Source of the DNA: Hyphomicrobiales bacterium
GTDB lineage: Bacteria; Pseudomonadota; Alphaproteobacteria; Rhizobiales; Beijerinckiaceae
Length of the DNA stretch: 64,000 bases
Direction: 5' to 3'
Assembly (NCBI GenBank): GCA_016716745.1
Contig: JADJVD010000004.1
Coordinates: forward strand, 310,001-374,000
Below the pieces are notes generated by a model. That model was not told the DNA's origin. It worked only from the letters and a program-made list of their open reading frames with translations, and searched no databases. Below are positions 44,046-51,908 of the stretch, piece after piece (positions within the stretch are counted from its first letter, which is position 1; every line of letters begins with the position of its first letter). The position numbers were made by a program, and so were the translations under genes.

Positions 44046-45268
44046 GCGATGCGCCCTACGATGTGGAGGCGATCCGTCGGGATTTCCCGATCCTCGACGT
44101 GCGCCCCTACGGCAAGCCGCTCGTCTATCTCGACAACGCCGCCTCGGCGCAGAAGCCGCGCGCGGTGATCGAGCGGATGACGCATGTCTACGAGCACGAA
44201 TACGCCAATGTGCATCGCGGCCTGCACTATCTCGCCAATGCGGCGACCGACGCATTCGAGGGCGCGCGCGAGAGCGTGCGCGCGTTCCTGAACGCGGCCT
44301 CGACCGACGAGATCGTGTTCGCGCGCTCTGCGACGGAGGCGATCAACGCCGTCGCGGCGTCGATGGGGCAGGGGATCGGCGAGGGCGACGAGATCGTCCT
44401 GTCGATCATGGAGCATCACTCCAACATCGTGCCCTGGCATTTCCTGCGCGAGCGCAAGGGCGCCGTGCTGAAATGGGTGGATGTGGACGATGACGGCGCC
44501 TTCTCGCTCGAGGCGTTCGAGAAGGCGCTGACGCCGCGCACGAAGATGGTGGCGATCACGCATATGTCGAACGTGCTCGGCACGGTGACGCCGGCCGCCG
44601 AGATCGTGAAGCTCGCCCATGCGCGCGGCATTCCCGTGATGCTCGACGGATCGCAGGGCGCGGTGCATCTTGATGTCGACGTGCGCGCGCTCGATTGCGA
44701 TTTCTACGTCTTCACCGGCCACAAGGTGTACGGGCCGACGGGGATCGGCGTGCTCTATGGCAAGCGCGATCTTCTGGCGAAGCTTCCGCCCTTCAACGGC
44801 GGCGGCGAGATGATCGAGACAGTGACGATGGAGAACGTCACCTACAACGCGCCGCCGCATCGCTTCGAGGCGGGCACGCCGCCGATCGTGCAGGCGATCG
44901 GGCTCGGCGCGGCGCTCGACTACATGACGAAGCTCGGTCGCCCCGCCATTCGCGCGCATGAAGAGGCGCTCGGCGCCTATGCGCAGGCGCAGCTCGAGGC
45001 GATGAATTCGATCCGCGTCATCGGTCGCGCCAAGGGCAAGGGCGCCATCGTCTCGTTCGAGATGGCGAACGCGCATGCGCATGACGTGGCGACCGTGATC
45101 GACCGTCAGGGCGTGGCGGTGCGCGCCGGCACGCATTGCGCGCAACCGCTCCTGAAACGCTTCGGCGTCACCTCGACATGTCGCGCCTCCTTCGCGCTCT
45201 ACAACACGCGCGCCGAAGTGGACGCGCTTGTGGCGGCGCTGCGCAAGGCCGAAGCCCTGTTCTCGTGA
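44042..45268 (+). CDS. sufS: Cysteine desulfurase SufS (class II)
   Basis: 408 residues. Releases sulfur from cysteine to SufBCD, usually through SufE or SufU, neither of which is seen here. YLDNAASAQKP, FARSATEAIN, IMEHHSNIVPWH, DGSQGAVHL, FTGHKVYGPTGIGVLYGK (PLP lysine) and the active-site cysteine loop RAGTHCAQPLL are in place. GTG 44042 overlaps the sufD stop (GTGA), so it is translationally coupled. Confidence 0.95.
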   Translation: MSDAPYDVEAIRRDFPILDVRPYGKPLVYLDNAASAQKPRAVIERMTHVYEHEYANVHRGLHYLANAATDAFEGARESVRAFLNAASTDEIVFARSATEAINAVAASMGQGIGEGDEIVLSIMEHHSNIVPWHFLRERKGAVLKWVDVDDDGAFSLEAFEKALTPRTKMVAITHMSNVLGTVTPAAEIVKLAHARGIPVMLDGSQGAVHLDVDVRALDCDFYVFTGHKVYGPTGIGVLYGKRDLLAKLPPFNGGGEMIETVTMENVTYNAPPHRFEAGTPPIVQAIGLGAALDYMTKLGRPAIRAHEEALGAYAQAQLEAMNSIRVIGRAKGKGAIVSFEMANAHAHDVATVIDRQGVAVRAGTHCAQPLLKRFGVTSTCRASFALYNTRAEVDALVAALRKAEALFS

Positions 45269-45275
45269 GGCTGAC

Positions 45276-45665
45276 ATGGACGAACTCAAGACCTACGACG
45301 AGACGCAGCCGAACCATCCCAACGTGGCGCCGCAGGCGACGACATTGCCGCCGGAAGAACTCGACCGCATGACGGACGAGGTCATCCACGCGCTGAAGAC
45401 CGTTTACGACCCGGAGATCCCGGCCGACGTCTACGAGCTCGGCCTGATCTACCGGATCGAGATCACCGACGAGCGCGTCGTCAACATCGACATGACGTTG
45501 ACGGCGCCGGGCTGCCCGGTCGCCGGCGAGATGCCGGTGTGGGTGGAGAACGCGGTCGCGGCCGTGCCGGGTGTCGCGCGCTGCAGCGTCAGCATGGTGT
45601 TCGACCCGCCGTGGGACCAGAGCCGCATGTCGGATCTGGCGCGCGTCGCGCTCGATATGTGGTGA
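45276..45665 (+). CDS. sufT: Fe-S cluster maturation factor SufT (MIP18/DUF59 family)
   Basis: 129 residues. DUF59 domain from about 32: HALKTVYDPEIPADVYELGLIYRIEI, then TLTAPGCPVAGEMP with the conserved cysteine and VSMVFDPPWDQSRMSDLARVALDMW. SufT assists transfer of clusters to target proteins. ATG 45276, 7 bases after sufS. Confidence 0.92.
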   Translation: MDELKTYDETQPNHPNVAPQATTLPPEELDRMTDEVIHALKTVYDPEIPADVYELGLIYRIEITDERVVNIDMTLTAPGCPVAGEMPVWVENAVAAVPGVARCSVSMVFDPPWDQSRMSDLARVALDMW

Positions 45666-45710
45666 GGGCTTTGGCGCGGCGGCCGCGCCCCCTATATTGA
45701 GGTCGACGCG

Positions 45711-45733
45711 CCGGGCCTTGAACCCGGCGAGGA
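45711..45733 (+). promoter_or_regulatory. Leader hairpin motif before sufA, copy of that before sufB
   Basis: CGGGCCTTGAACCCG recurs (45711-45725) and is followed by the ribosome site GGCGAGGAGAG. It is 17 bases upstream of ATG 45742. Confidence 0.35.
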
Positions 45734-45741
45734 GAGACGAA

Positions 45742-46128
45742 ATGGCGAAGTCGAGATTTTCCGTCATCAGCCTGACCGACGCCGCGGCGGAGCGAATCCG
45801 CGAGATCATGGCGAACGCCGACACGCCGACGGCGGGCCTTCGCCTCGGCGTGAAGAACGGCGGCTGCGCCGGCATGTCCTACACGATGGAGTGGGCGGAG
45901 GCCGCCGGCCCGCTCGACGAGGTGATCGAGGACAAGGGCGTGCGCGTGCTGGTCGACCCCAAGGCCGTGCTGTTCCTGCTCGGCACGCGGATGGATTTCC
46001 GCGCGGACAAGCTGTCCTCCGGCTTCGTGTTCGAGAATCCCAACCAGACTTCCGCCTGCGGCTGCGGCGAGTCGGTGGCGATCACGCCGGCGGCGCCGCC
46101 GGTCGACGATCTCGTTCCGACGATCTGA
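45742..46128 (+). CDS. sufA: Iron-sulfur carrier SufA/HesB (A-type)
   Basis: 128 residues. A-type carrier with the three cluster cysteines: C42 in NGGCAGMSY and the C-terminal SACGCGES pair. It passes Fe-S clusters from the Suf scaffold to apoproteins. ATG 45742 follows GGAGAG. Last gene of the suf operon; the TfoX-like gene follows in the same direction after 10 bases. Confidence 0.95.
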   Translation: MAKSRFSVISLTDAAAERIREIMANADTPTAGLRLGVKNGGCAGMSYTMEWAEAAGPLDEVIEDKGVRVLVDPKAVLFLLGTRMDFRADKLSSGFVFENPNQTSACGCGESVAITPAAPPVDDLVPTI

Positions 46129-46138
46129 CGGGGCGGGC

Positions 46139-46549
46139 GTGGACGCCGAAGCCCTCCAGGAGCTGTTCGCGCCGGTCGGCCCGGTGCGGATCAAGCGCAT
46201 GTTCGGCGGCTGCGGCGTCTATCTCGACGGCGCGATTTTCGCGCTGAAGCTGTCGAGCGGCGAGGTGATGCTGAAGGGCGACGCGGAGACCGCGCCCGCG
46301 CTCGAGGCCGCCGGCGGACGGCGCTGGACCTACACGCGCGATCTGCCCTCCGGCGGATCGAAGACGGCGGCGATGCCCTACTGGACGATGCCGGACCTCT
46401 GTTTCGACGACGAGGACGCGTTGACGCGCTTCGCTCGGGCGGCGCTCGCCGCTTCGCGGCGGGCCGAGGCGGGGAAGGCGAAGGCCGCGGGAGGCCGGCG
46501 GACGCCGGCGGCCGGAGCGGCGGCGAAGAGATCCGCGCCGCGCCGGTGA
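46139..46549 (+). CDS. TfoX/Sxy N-terminal-domain protein
   Basis: 136 residues. The TfoX N-terminal fold is seen: LFAPVGPVRIKRMFGGCGVYLDGAIFALKL, then VMLKGD and a YWTMPDLCFDD segment. A basic alanine-rich tail (110-136) follows. In gamma-proteobacteria TfoX switches on competence, but alphaproteobacterial single-domain members have no known role. GTG 46139 lies 10 bases after sufA, so cotranscription is likely. Confidence 0.8.
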   Translation: MDAEALQELFAPVGPVRIKRMFGGCGVYLDGAIFALKLSSGEVMLKGDAETAPALEAAGGRRWTYTRDLPSGGSKTAAMPYWTMPDLCFDDEDALTRFARAALAASRRAEAGKAKAAGGRRTPAAGAAAKRSAPRR

Positions 46550-46563
46550 GCGCGGCGGGCGGG

Positions 46564-47625
46564 TCAAAGACCGAGTTGGCCCGGCGGGATCGGGTATCCC
46601 TTTCGCCAATGGAAATTGCGCCGGAACGCGCCCTGGCAATCATATTCACGGGCCAGCCCCTGCCGGTGCAGTTCGCCCATGAACTCGTCCGTGATGCGCA
46701 CGCCGTAGATCGTGACCGACTTGCCGCCGTCCCAGTTGTAGCGGTCGCGGAATTTGTACTCGGCGGCGACGAAGCAATCGCCATTGTCGAGCACGCGGGC
46801 GGTTCCCTTGATCCAGACCTGATGGCCGCCCTGCGCGAAATACCAGTTCCTGCACTCGCTCTGCATGCAGTAGCCGGTCCAGCTCCGGCGCGAGGTGAAC
46901 TGAAAGACGCCGGGGCCGAGCGTCTCGACATACAGCGCCATGAGATCGACCAGCGTCGTGTATTTCCGCCCGGCGGAGGGCGTCTCGCGCACCAGCCCCT
47001 CGAAGTCGATGGTCAGATCGTCGCCCGAGATGTTGAGATAGTGGCGCAAGTTGCGCGCCGCGTCGTCGCCGATCGCCGCGATCGCGGCGGTCTGGAAGGC
47101 GGGATGCATCATCGCGGCTCGCGCCGCGATCATGTCGGGCGTCGGCCAGTGCGAGCGCCACGGGCCGGCGCCGGGGTCGCCGCCCTTCGGCGGGTCGTCC
47201 GAGCCGGGCTTGAAGTCGGGGTCGCCGCCGCCGCCCGGCGCGCCGCCTCCGGGTTGGCCGCCTGGCTGACCGGCGTCCGGCTTGCCGTCGTCCGGTTTGC
47301 CGCCGCCCTTGTCCGGCCTCTTGATCTCGTTGGCGAGCATGGCGTCGAGCGCGTAGAGCGTGTCGTGCCCGGCGATCCCGTCGACGTCGAGATGCTGTTT
47401 CTGCTGGAACTGGCGAACGACGGACGCGGTCTCGTCGCCGTAGATTCCATCAGGCGTCTGGGCGCCGGGCGGTTGCGAGATCGGCATCTTGTAGCCGATC
47501 CGGATCAGGCCGATCTGCAGGGTGCGTACGCCATTGCCGGCCTCGCCCATGAAGAAGGGCGGGTTGTTCTCGGCCGCCTTGCAGACGCGCGCGTCGAACT
47601 TCAGCGTCCTCGATCTGAGCGGCAT
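46564..47625 (-). CDS. Peptidoglycan-binding-domain protein with unknown C-terminal domain
   Basis: 353 residues. Residues about 30-97 are a PG_binding_1 domain (NGVRTLQIGLIRIGY, TPDGIYGDETASVVRQFQQ, DVDGIAGHDTLYALDAML). A Gly/Pro/Asp-rich linker (100-160) leads to a 190-residue C-terminal domain with a WSHxT-like lead and conserved-looking aromatic residues (GTARVLDNGDCFVAAEYKF, DRYNWDGGKSVTI, DEFMGELHRQGLAREYD). The domain is reminiscent of secreted toxin or effector domains but I cannot name a family. There is no signal peptide, though the first residues are basic. Converges on the TfoX-like gene. Confidence 0.6.
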   Translation of the reverse strand: MPLRSRTLKFDARVCKAAENNPPFFMGEAGNGVRTLQIGLIRIGYKMPISQPPGAQTPDGIYGDETASVVRQFQQKQHLDVDGIAGHDTLYALDAMLANEIKRPDKGGGKPDDGKPDAGQPGGQPGGGAPGGGGDPDFKPGSDDPPKGGDPGAGPWRSHWPTPDMIAARAAMMHPAFQTAAIAAIGDDAARNLRHYLNISGDDLTIDFEGLVRETPSAGRKYTTLVDLMALYVETLGPGVFQFTSRRSWTGYCMQSECRNWYFAQGGHQVWIKGTARVLDNGDCFVAAEYKFRDRYNWDGGKSVTIYGVRITDEFMGELHRQGLAREYDCQGAFRRNFHWRKGYPIPPGQLGL

Positions 47626-47708
47626 GGTCGGCGTTCCCCCAGTCCCGGGGGAACTTTAGGGATTGGCGCGGCGCTTCGACGTGACGCGCCGCACGCGGCG
47701 CGCGCCGG

Positions 47709-48104
47709 TCACGGCGCCGGCGTCGCCAGCGGCTTGTCCTTCTCGACGACGAAGGTGGCGACGATCTTGATCGGCTTGTCGCCGGTGTTCTTCGCGCCGT
47801 GGATCGCGCCCGGCGGCACGGAGTAGGTCACGCCCGGCGTCATCTTGAGATCGGGCTGGCCCTCGACCGAGAGCACGGCGTCGCCCTCCAGCGTGTAGCC
47901 CATCTCGATGCCGGGATGGGTGTGGCGCGCGACGATCCCGCCCGGCTGCACGACCACCATGTAGATGAAGGTCGCGAATCTGTCCGGCGGGAACATCTGC
48001 TTGGCGAGTTCGATGCGCTGGATCGCGGTCGGCTGCTGCGCGGCGGCCGGTTGCGCGAGGCCGCTCGCCGCAAGCGCGGCGAGACCGGCGAGAGCAAGTC
48101 TCAT
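47709..48104 (-). CDS. Exported cupin-domain protein
   Basis: 131 residues with a signal peptide (cleavage expected after AAA, about residue 22). Single cupin barrel: metal-ligand motif 1 RHTHPGIEMGYTLEG (two His and a Glu) and motif 2 PGAIHGAKNTG. Periplasmic small-molecule binding or oxidation is likely, with no substrate clue. Same strand as the helicase and PG-binding genes, but spaced. Confidence 0.82.
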   Translation of the reverse strand: MRLALAGLAALAASGLAQPAAAQQPTAIQRIELAKQMFPPDRFATFIYMVVVQPGGIVARHTHPGIEMGYTLEGDAVLSVEGQPDLKMTPGVTYSVPPGAIHGAKNTGDKPIKIVATFVVEKDKPLATPAP

Positions 48105-48177
48105 GTCGTTCCTCCCTCGGCCGTCGAGCGACCGTGGAGGCAGACTAGCGCAAAAGCGGACGGCGCGAAGCCGCCGG

Positions 48178-49907
48178 TCAGCTCGCCTTGACGGGCCGCA
48201 TCAGGAAACTCGGCATGTGATCGCCGAAGCCGACGACCGGCGCGTCGTCGTCGCCGCGCTCGCGCCGGTTGCGGCGCTCGCCCCGCTCGGGCCGGGGGCC
48301 GTCGCGGCGCGGCTCGCGCTGCTCGACGGGACGCGGCTCGCGCTCGGGCCGGGGCTCGCGCGCGGGGCGGGCTTCGCGCTCGGGGCGGGCTTCGCGCTCG
48401 GGCCGGGCTTCCCGCTCGGGGCGCTCGGCCCGCTCGCGTTCGGGGCGTTCCGCACGGGGCGCGCGCTCGGCGCGCTCGGGCCGGTCGCCACCGCGCTCCG
48501 GATTGTCGCTGCGGGCCTGGCGCGGCGCGCGATCCTCGCGGGGGGCGCGTTCGCGGCGGCTGCGCGGCTCGCGGGCGGGACGCTCCTCGCGCGCGCCGTC
48601 GGCGGCCTCGATCGTCTCGACCTCAGGGGCGGCGGGGTCGCGCTCCTTGCGCTCGAACCGGTCGCGGCGCGAGGCGGATTCACGCGAGCGGTCGCGATCG
48701 CGTCCGCGGCCGCGCTCGGGGCGTCCGCGGCGGCCGTCGCGTTCGCCGCGCTCGTGGCGCGGGGCGTTGGCGGCCTCCTCGTCGGAGATCGGCGAGGGCA
48801 GGCGCTCGATGGTCTGGCGCGTCAGCTTCTCGATGTCCTCGAGATGCCGGGCGTCGAGATCGGTGACGATGGTCAACGCCGTGCCGCTCTTGCCGGCGCG
48901 GCCGGTGCGGCCGATGCGGTGCACGTAATCCTCGGCGTGCGCGGGCACGTCGTAATTGAAGACGTGGCTGACGTCCGGAATGTCGAGGCCGCGGGCGGCG
49001 ACATCCGAGCAGACGAGCAGGGCCACCTCGCCCGTCTTGAACGCGTCGAGCGAGGCCATGCGGGCGAGCTGGTCCATGTCGCCATGCAGCGCGCCGGCGG
49101 AGAAGCCGTGCTTGACCAGCGAGCGGTGCAGCACCGCCACGTCGCGCTTGCGGTTGCAGAAGATGATGGCGTTCTTCAAGCCCTCCTCGCTGCGCACGAG
49201 GCGACGCAGCGTCTCGCGCTTCATCGGCCCGGCGGGCGAGGGGACGACCGCCTGGCGGATCGTCGCGGCCGTGGTCGCCGCGCGGGCGACCTCGACGCGC
49301 ACCGGATTGTGCAGGAACTGCTCGGTCAGGCGCGTGATCTCGGGCGGCATGGTGGCCGAGAAGAACAGCGTCTGGCGCGTGAACGGCACGAGTTTGCAGA
49401 TCTTCTCGATGTCCGGAATGAAGCCCATGTCGAGCATGCGGTCCGCCTCGTCGATGACGAGGATCTCGACGCCGTTGAGCAGCAGCTTGCCGCGCTCGAA
49501 GAAGTCGAGCAGGCGGCCGGGCGTGGCGATCAGCACGTCGGCGCCGCGCTGGAGCTTCTTGTCCTGCTCGCCGAAGGAGACGCCGCCGATCAGCAGGGCG
49601 ACGTTGAGCTTGTGGTTGGCGCCGTATTTGATGAACGCCTCCTCGACCTGCGCGGCGAGTTCGCGCGTCGGCTCGAGGATGAGGGTGCGCGGCATGCGCG
49701 CGCGGGCGCGGCCGCTTTCCAGCCGCGAGAGCATGGGCAGGGTGAAGGCGGCGGTCTTGCCGGTGCCGGTCTGGGCGATGCCGAGAACGTCGCGGCCTTC
49801 GAGCGCGTGCGGAATCGCCTGCGCCTGGATGGGGTGGGCGTGTCGTAACCGGAGGCGGCGACCGCCTGCAGGACTTTCTCGCTCAGCCCGAGTTGGGAAA
49901 AGGACAT
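48178..49907 (-). pseudogene. DEAD-box ATP-dependent RNA helicase, frameshifted near its start
   Basis: RhlE-type RNA helicase for RNA remodelling. The N-terminus (ATG 49907, MSFSQLGLSEKVLQAVAASGYDTPTP) is in one frame. From IQAQAIPHALEGRDVLGIAQTGTGKTAAF onward it is in another. A single base is missing in the GGGG run at 49831-49834 (reverse CCCACCCCATCC). All helicase motifs in the body are intact: AQTGTGKT, PTRELAAQ, DEADRML, SAT, and HRIGRTGRAG. The C-terminal 170 residues are Arg/Glu/Pro-rich and repetitive. Probably a real gene with a sequencing indel. Confidence 0.82.
48331..48420. repeat. 18-bp tandem repeat encoding the Arg/Glu/Pro tail of the helicase
   Basis: Five degenerate 18-bp units; two identical ones are 48367-48384 and 48385-48402 (GCGGGCTTCGCGCTCGGG). 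On the minus strand each encodes a PEREAR-type hexapeptide, as in RPEREARPEREARP. Confidence 0.7.
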
Positions 49908-50177
49908 GGATACCCGTTGTGGTCGGCGACGACGTCAGCGATCGCCTGGGGGAATAACGCGATACGGAAGCTCGGAGGCGGGGGGTCGTGGATCGCGTCT
50001 GAAAAAGCGCCGCCCGAACGGCCCTGGGGCCGATCGTCCTTGGCGGGCGCATCGCCCCGGAGCTAGGGCACAGATAGGGATTTTGGCGCGCCAGTCAATC
50101 GAATTGCGCGGGAATCGCCGCGTCGGGTAAATGTTTTCGGAACGCCGGGCGTGGCGCGGCGAGGCGGAGGACGTGGC

Positions 50178-50882
50178 ATGGCGGGGACGAATCTGGTGCT
50201 CGTGCCGGGGCTTCTGTGCACCGCCGAGCTCTATCGCGATCAGATCGCCGGCCTCGCCGACATCGCCGACGCGACCGTGGCCGACCATTCGCAGGGCGAG
50301 ACGATGATGGAGATCGCCCGCGCCATCCTCGCCAAGGCGCCGCCGACCTTCGCGCTGTGCGGCCTGTCGATGGGCGGCTATGTCGCCTTCGAGATCATGC
50401 GGCAGGCGCCCGACCGGGTGGAGCGGCTCGCCTTGCTGGACACGGCCGCCAGCGCCGACACGTCCGAGCAGAAGGCGGCGCGGCGGGCGCGGATGGCGCG
50501 CGCCGAGCGGGGCGAACTCATCGACGTCGCGCTCGAGATGTGGCCGCTCTTCGTGCATCCGACCCGCGTCGGCGACGAGGCGCTGAAGGCGCGATTCCTG
50601 AAAATGGCGCGGGACACTGGCGCGGAGCGTTTCGTCCGTCAGCAGCGGGCGATCATGTCGCGACCGGATTCGACGCCGTTTCTGTCGGCGATCAGCCAGC
50701 AGACGCTCGTCGTCGTCGGCGACGCCGACCGCGCGACGCCGCCAGAGCGGGCGCAGGCGATCGTCGACGGCGTGGCGTTCTCCGAGCTCGCGACGATCGC
50801 GGTCTGCGGCCACCTCTCGACGATGGAGCGGCCGGAGGCGGTCAACGCGGCGCTGCGGCGCTGGCTGACGCCGGGAGTCTAG
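50178..50882 (+). CDS. Alpha/beta hydrolase
   Basis: 234 residues. Short hydrolase: LVLVPGLLCTAELYRDQ, nucleophile serine in CGLSMGGYVAFE (S73), acid in VVGDADRATPP, histidine in VCGHLSTMERPE. Likely an esterase. ATG 50178 follows GAGGCGGAGG; the open frame upstream (to 50151) lacks a better start. Ends directly against the convergent gene at 50883. Confidence 0.82.
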   Translation: MAGTNLVLVPGLLCTAELYRDQIAGLADIADATVADHSQGETMMEIARAILAKAPPTFALCGLSMGGYVAFEIMRQAPDRVERLALLDTAASADTSEQKAARRARMARAERGELIDVALEMWPLFVHPTRVGDEALKARFLKMARDTGAERFVRQQRAIMSRPDSTPFLSAISQQTLVVVGDADRATPPERAQAIVDGVAFSELATIAVCGHLSTMERPEAVNAALRRWLTPGV

Positions 50883-51176
50883 CTACTTCTTCTGGCCGGT
50901 GCAGGGGTCGATGCGGATGGAGCCGACGGCGGTCGTGTCGACGCCGGAGGCCTGCGCAGCCACGCTCGCCGGCCCGCCCTTGCGGGCGGTCGGCGCGCCG
51001 CCGATCAGCGTCATGCTGCCGTCGGTGCGGACGATGGCGATCTGCGGCAGGCCGCCCTGGACGAGCTTGTCCAGCGCGAGCGAGGCGCCGACGGCGAAGA
51101 CGCCGAACACCGCCGCCGTCGTCGCCCATTTGCGCAGGGTCGCGCCGCCCGCCGTCGAATAGAGATCGTCCGCCAT
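50883..51176 (-). CDS. Small single-span membrane hypothetical protein
   Basis: 97 residues. One hydrophobic helix (about 17-38, ATTAAVFGVFAVGASLALDKLV) with a short basic/polar start, then a soluble 55-residue tail that includes GSIRIDPCTGQKK. Looks like a single-pass inner-membrane protein. No family recognised. ATG 51176 was chosen for its GGACGGGCGACA neighbourhood. Confidence 0.5.
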   Translation of the reverse strand: MADDLYSTAGGATLRKWATTAAVFGVFAVGASLALDKLVQGGLPQIAIVRTDGSMTLIGGAPTARKGGPASVAAQASGVDTTAVGSIRIDPCTGQKK

Positions 51177-51242
51177 GTCGCCCGTCCAACAGAAATTCCG
51201 TTGGCGGAGAATGAGCCTTACATGGTTAACGCCCTGTTGCCG

Positions 51243-51770
51243 TCAGGCCGGGCGCATGCGCTCCAGCAGGCGGTCCTTCCAGACGAACTGATGCACCAGC
51301 GCGGCCAGAACATGCCCGCCGACCGCGAGCGCGCCGATCCAGAAGACGATCTCGTGCGCCTCTTCGGCGAGCTTGGCGGCGTCGCGGTTGACGGCGAGCG
51401 GCGAGGGGATCTGGAACGCCCAGAGATCGAGCCCGCGGCCGCGCAGCCACCACATCACGAGGCCCGAGACGGGCAGCGCGAGGGTGAGCGCATACAGCGC
51501 GACATGTCCGACCTTCGACAGGGCGATCACCCAGTCCCGGTCGTATAGGGGCGGCGGGATGTGCGTCGCGCGCACATAGAGGCGCGCCAGCGTCAGCAGC
51601 AGGATCAGCGTTCCGAGCACGGCGTGCAGGTTGGCCCAGGGCAGGCGCTGCTCGCGGGGAATGGCCTCGAGCGAGAGGCCGAGGACGGCGCCGGCGAGGA
51701 TCGCCAAGGCGATCGCCCAGTGCAGGGCGATGGCGGGCCGGGCGTAGCGTTGGACGTAGGGGGAGGTCAT
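51243..51770 (-). CDS. Cytochrome b561 family protein
   Basis: 175 residues, four membrane helices. Di-haem b-type cytochrome of the inner membrane that oxidises ubiquinol or reduces superoxide. Haem ligand histidines are seen in IALHWAIAL, LHAVLGTLIL, KVGHVALYAL and EEAHEIVFW/GHVLAALVHQF. ATG 51770 was chosen; the longer frame has a non-membrane basic extension. Upstream gene at 51909 is parE. Confidence 0.85.
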   Translation of the reverse strand: MTSPYVQRYARPAIALHWAIALAILAGAVLGLSLEAIPREQRLPWANLHAVLGTLILLLTLARLYVRATHIPPPLYDRDWVIALSKVGHVALYALTLALPVSGLVMWWLRGRGLDLWAFQIPSPLAVNRDAAKLAEEAHEIVFWIGALAVGGHVLAALVHQFVWKDRLLERMRPA

Positions 51771-51908
51771 GAACGTTCGATCCTGTTCGACGCGCCCTTC
51801 GCGCGGGCGCGCCGCTTGCCGCTCGACATGCGCGGCGGACCGCGCGTCTGTCGAGTTAACTCTTGGCAAGATTCCGCTGACAGACCGCTGACAGCGACAG
51901 GCCGGATT

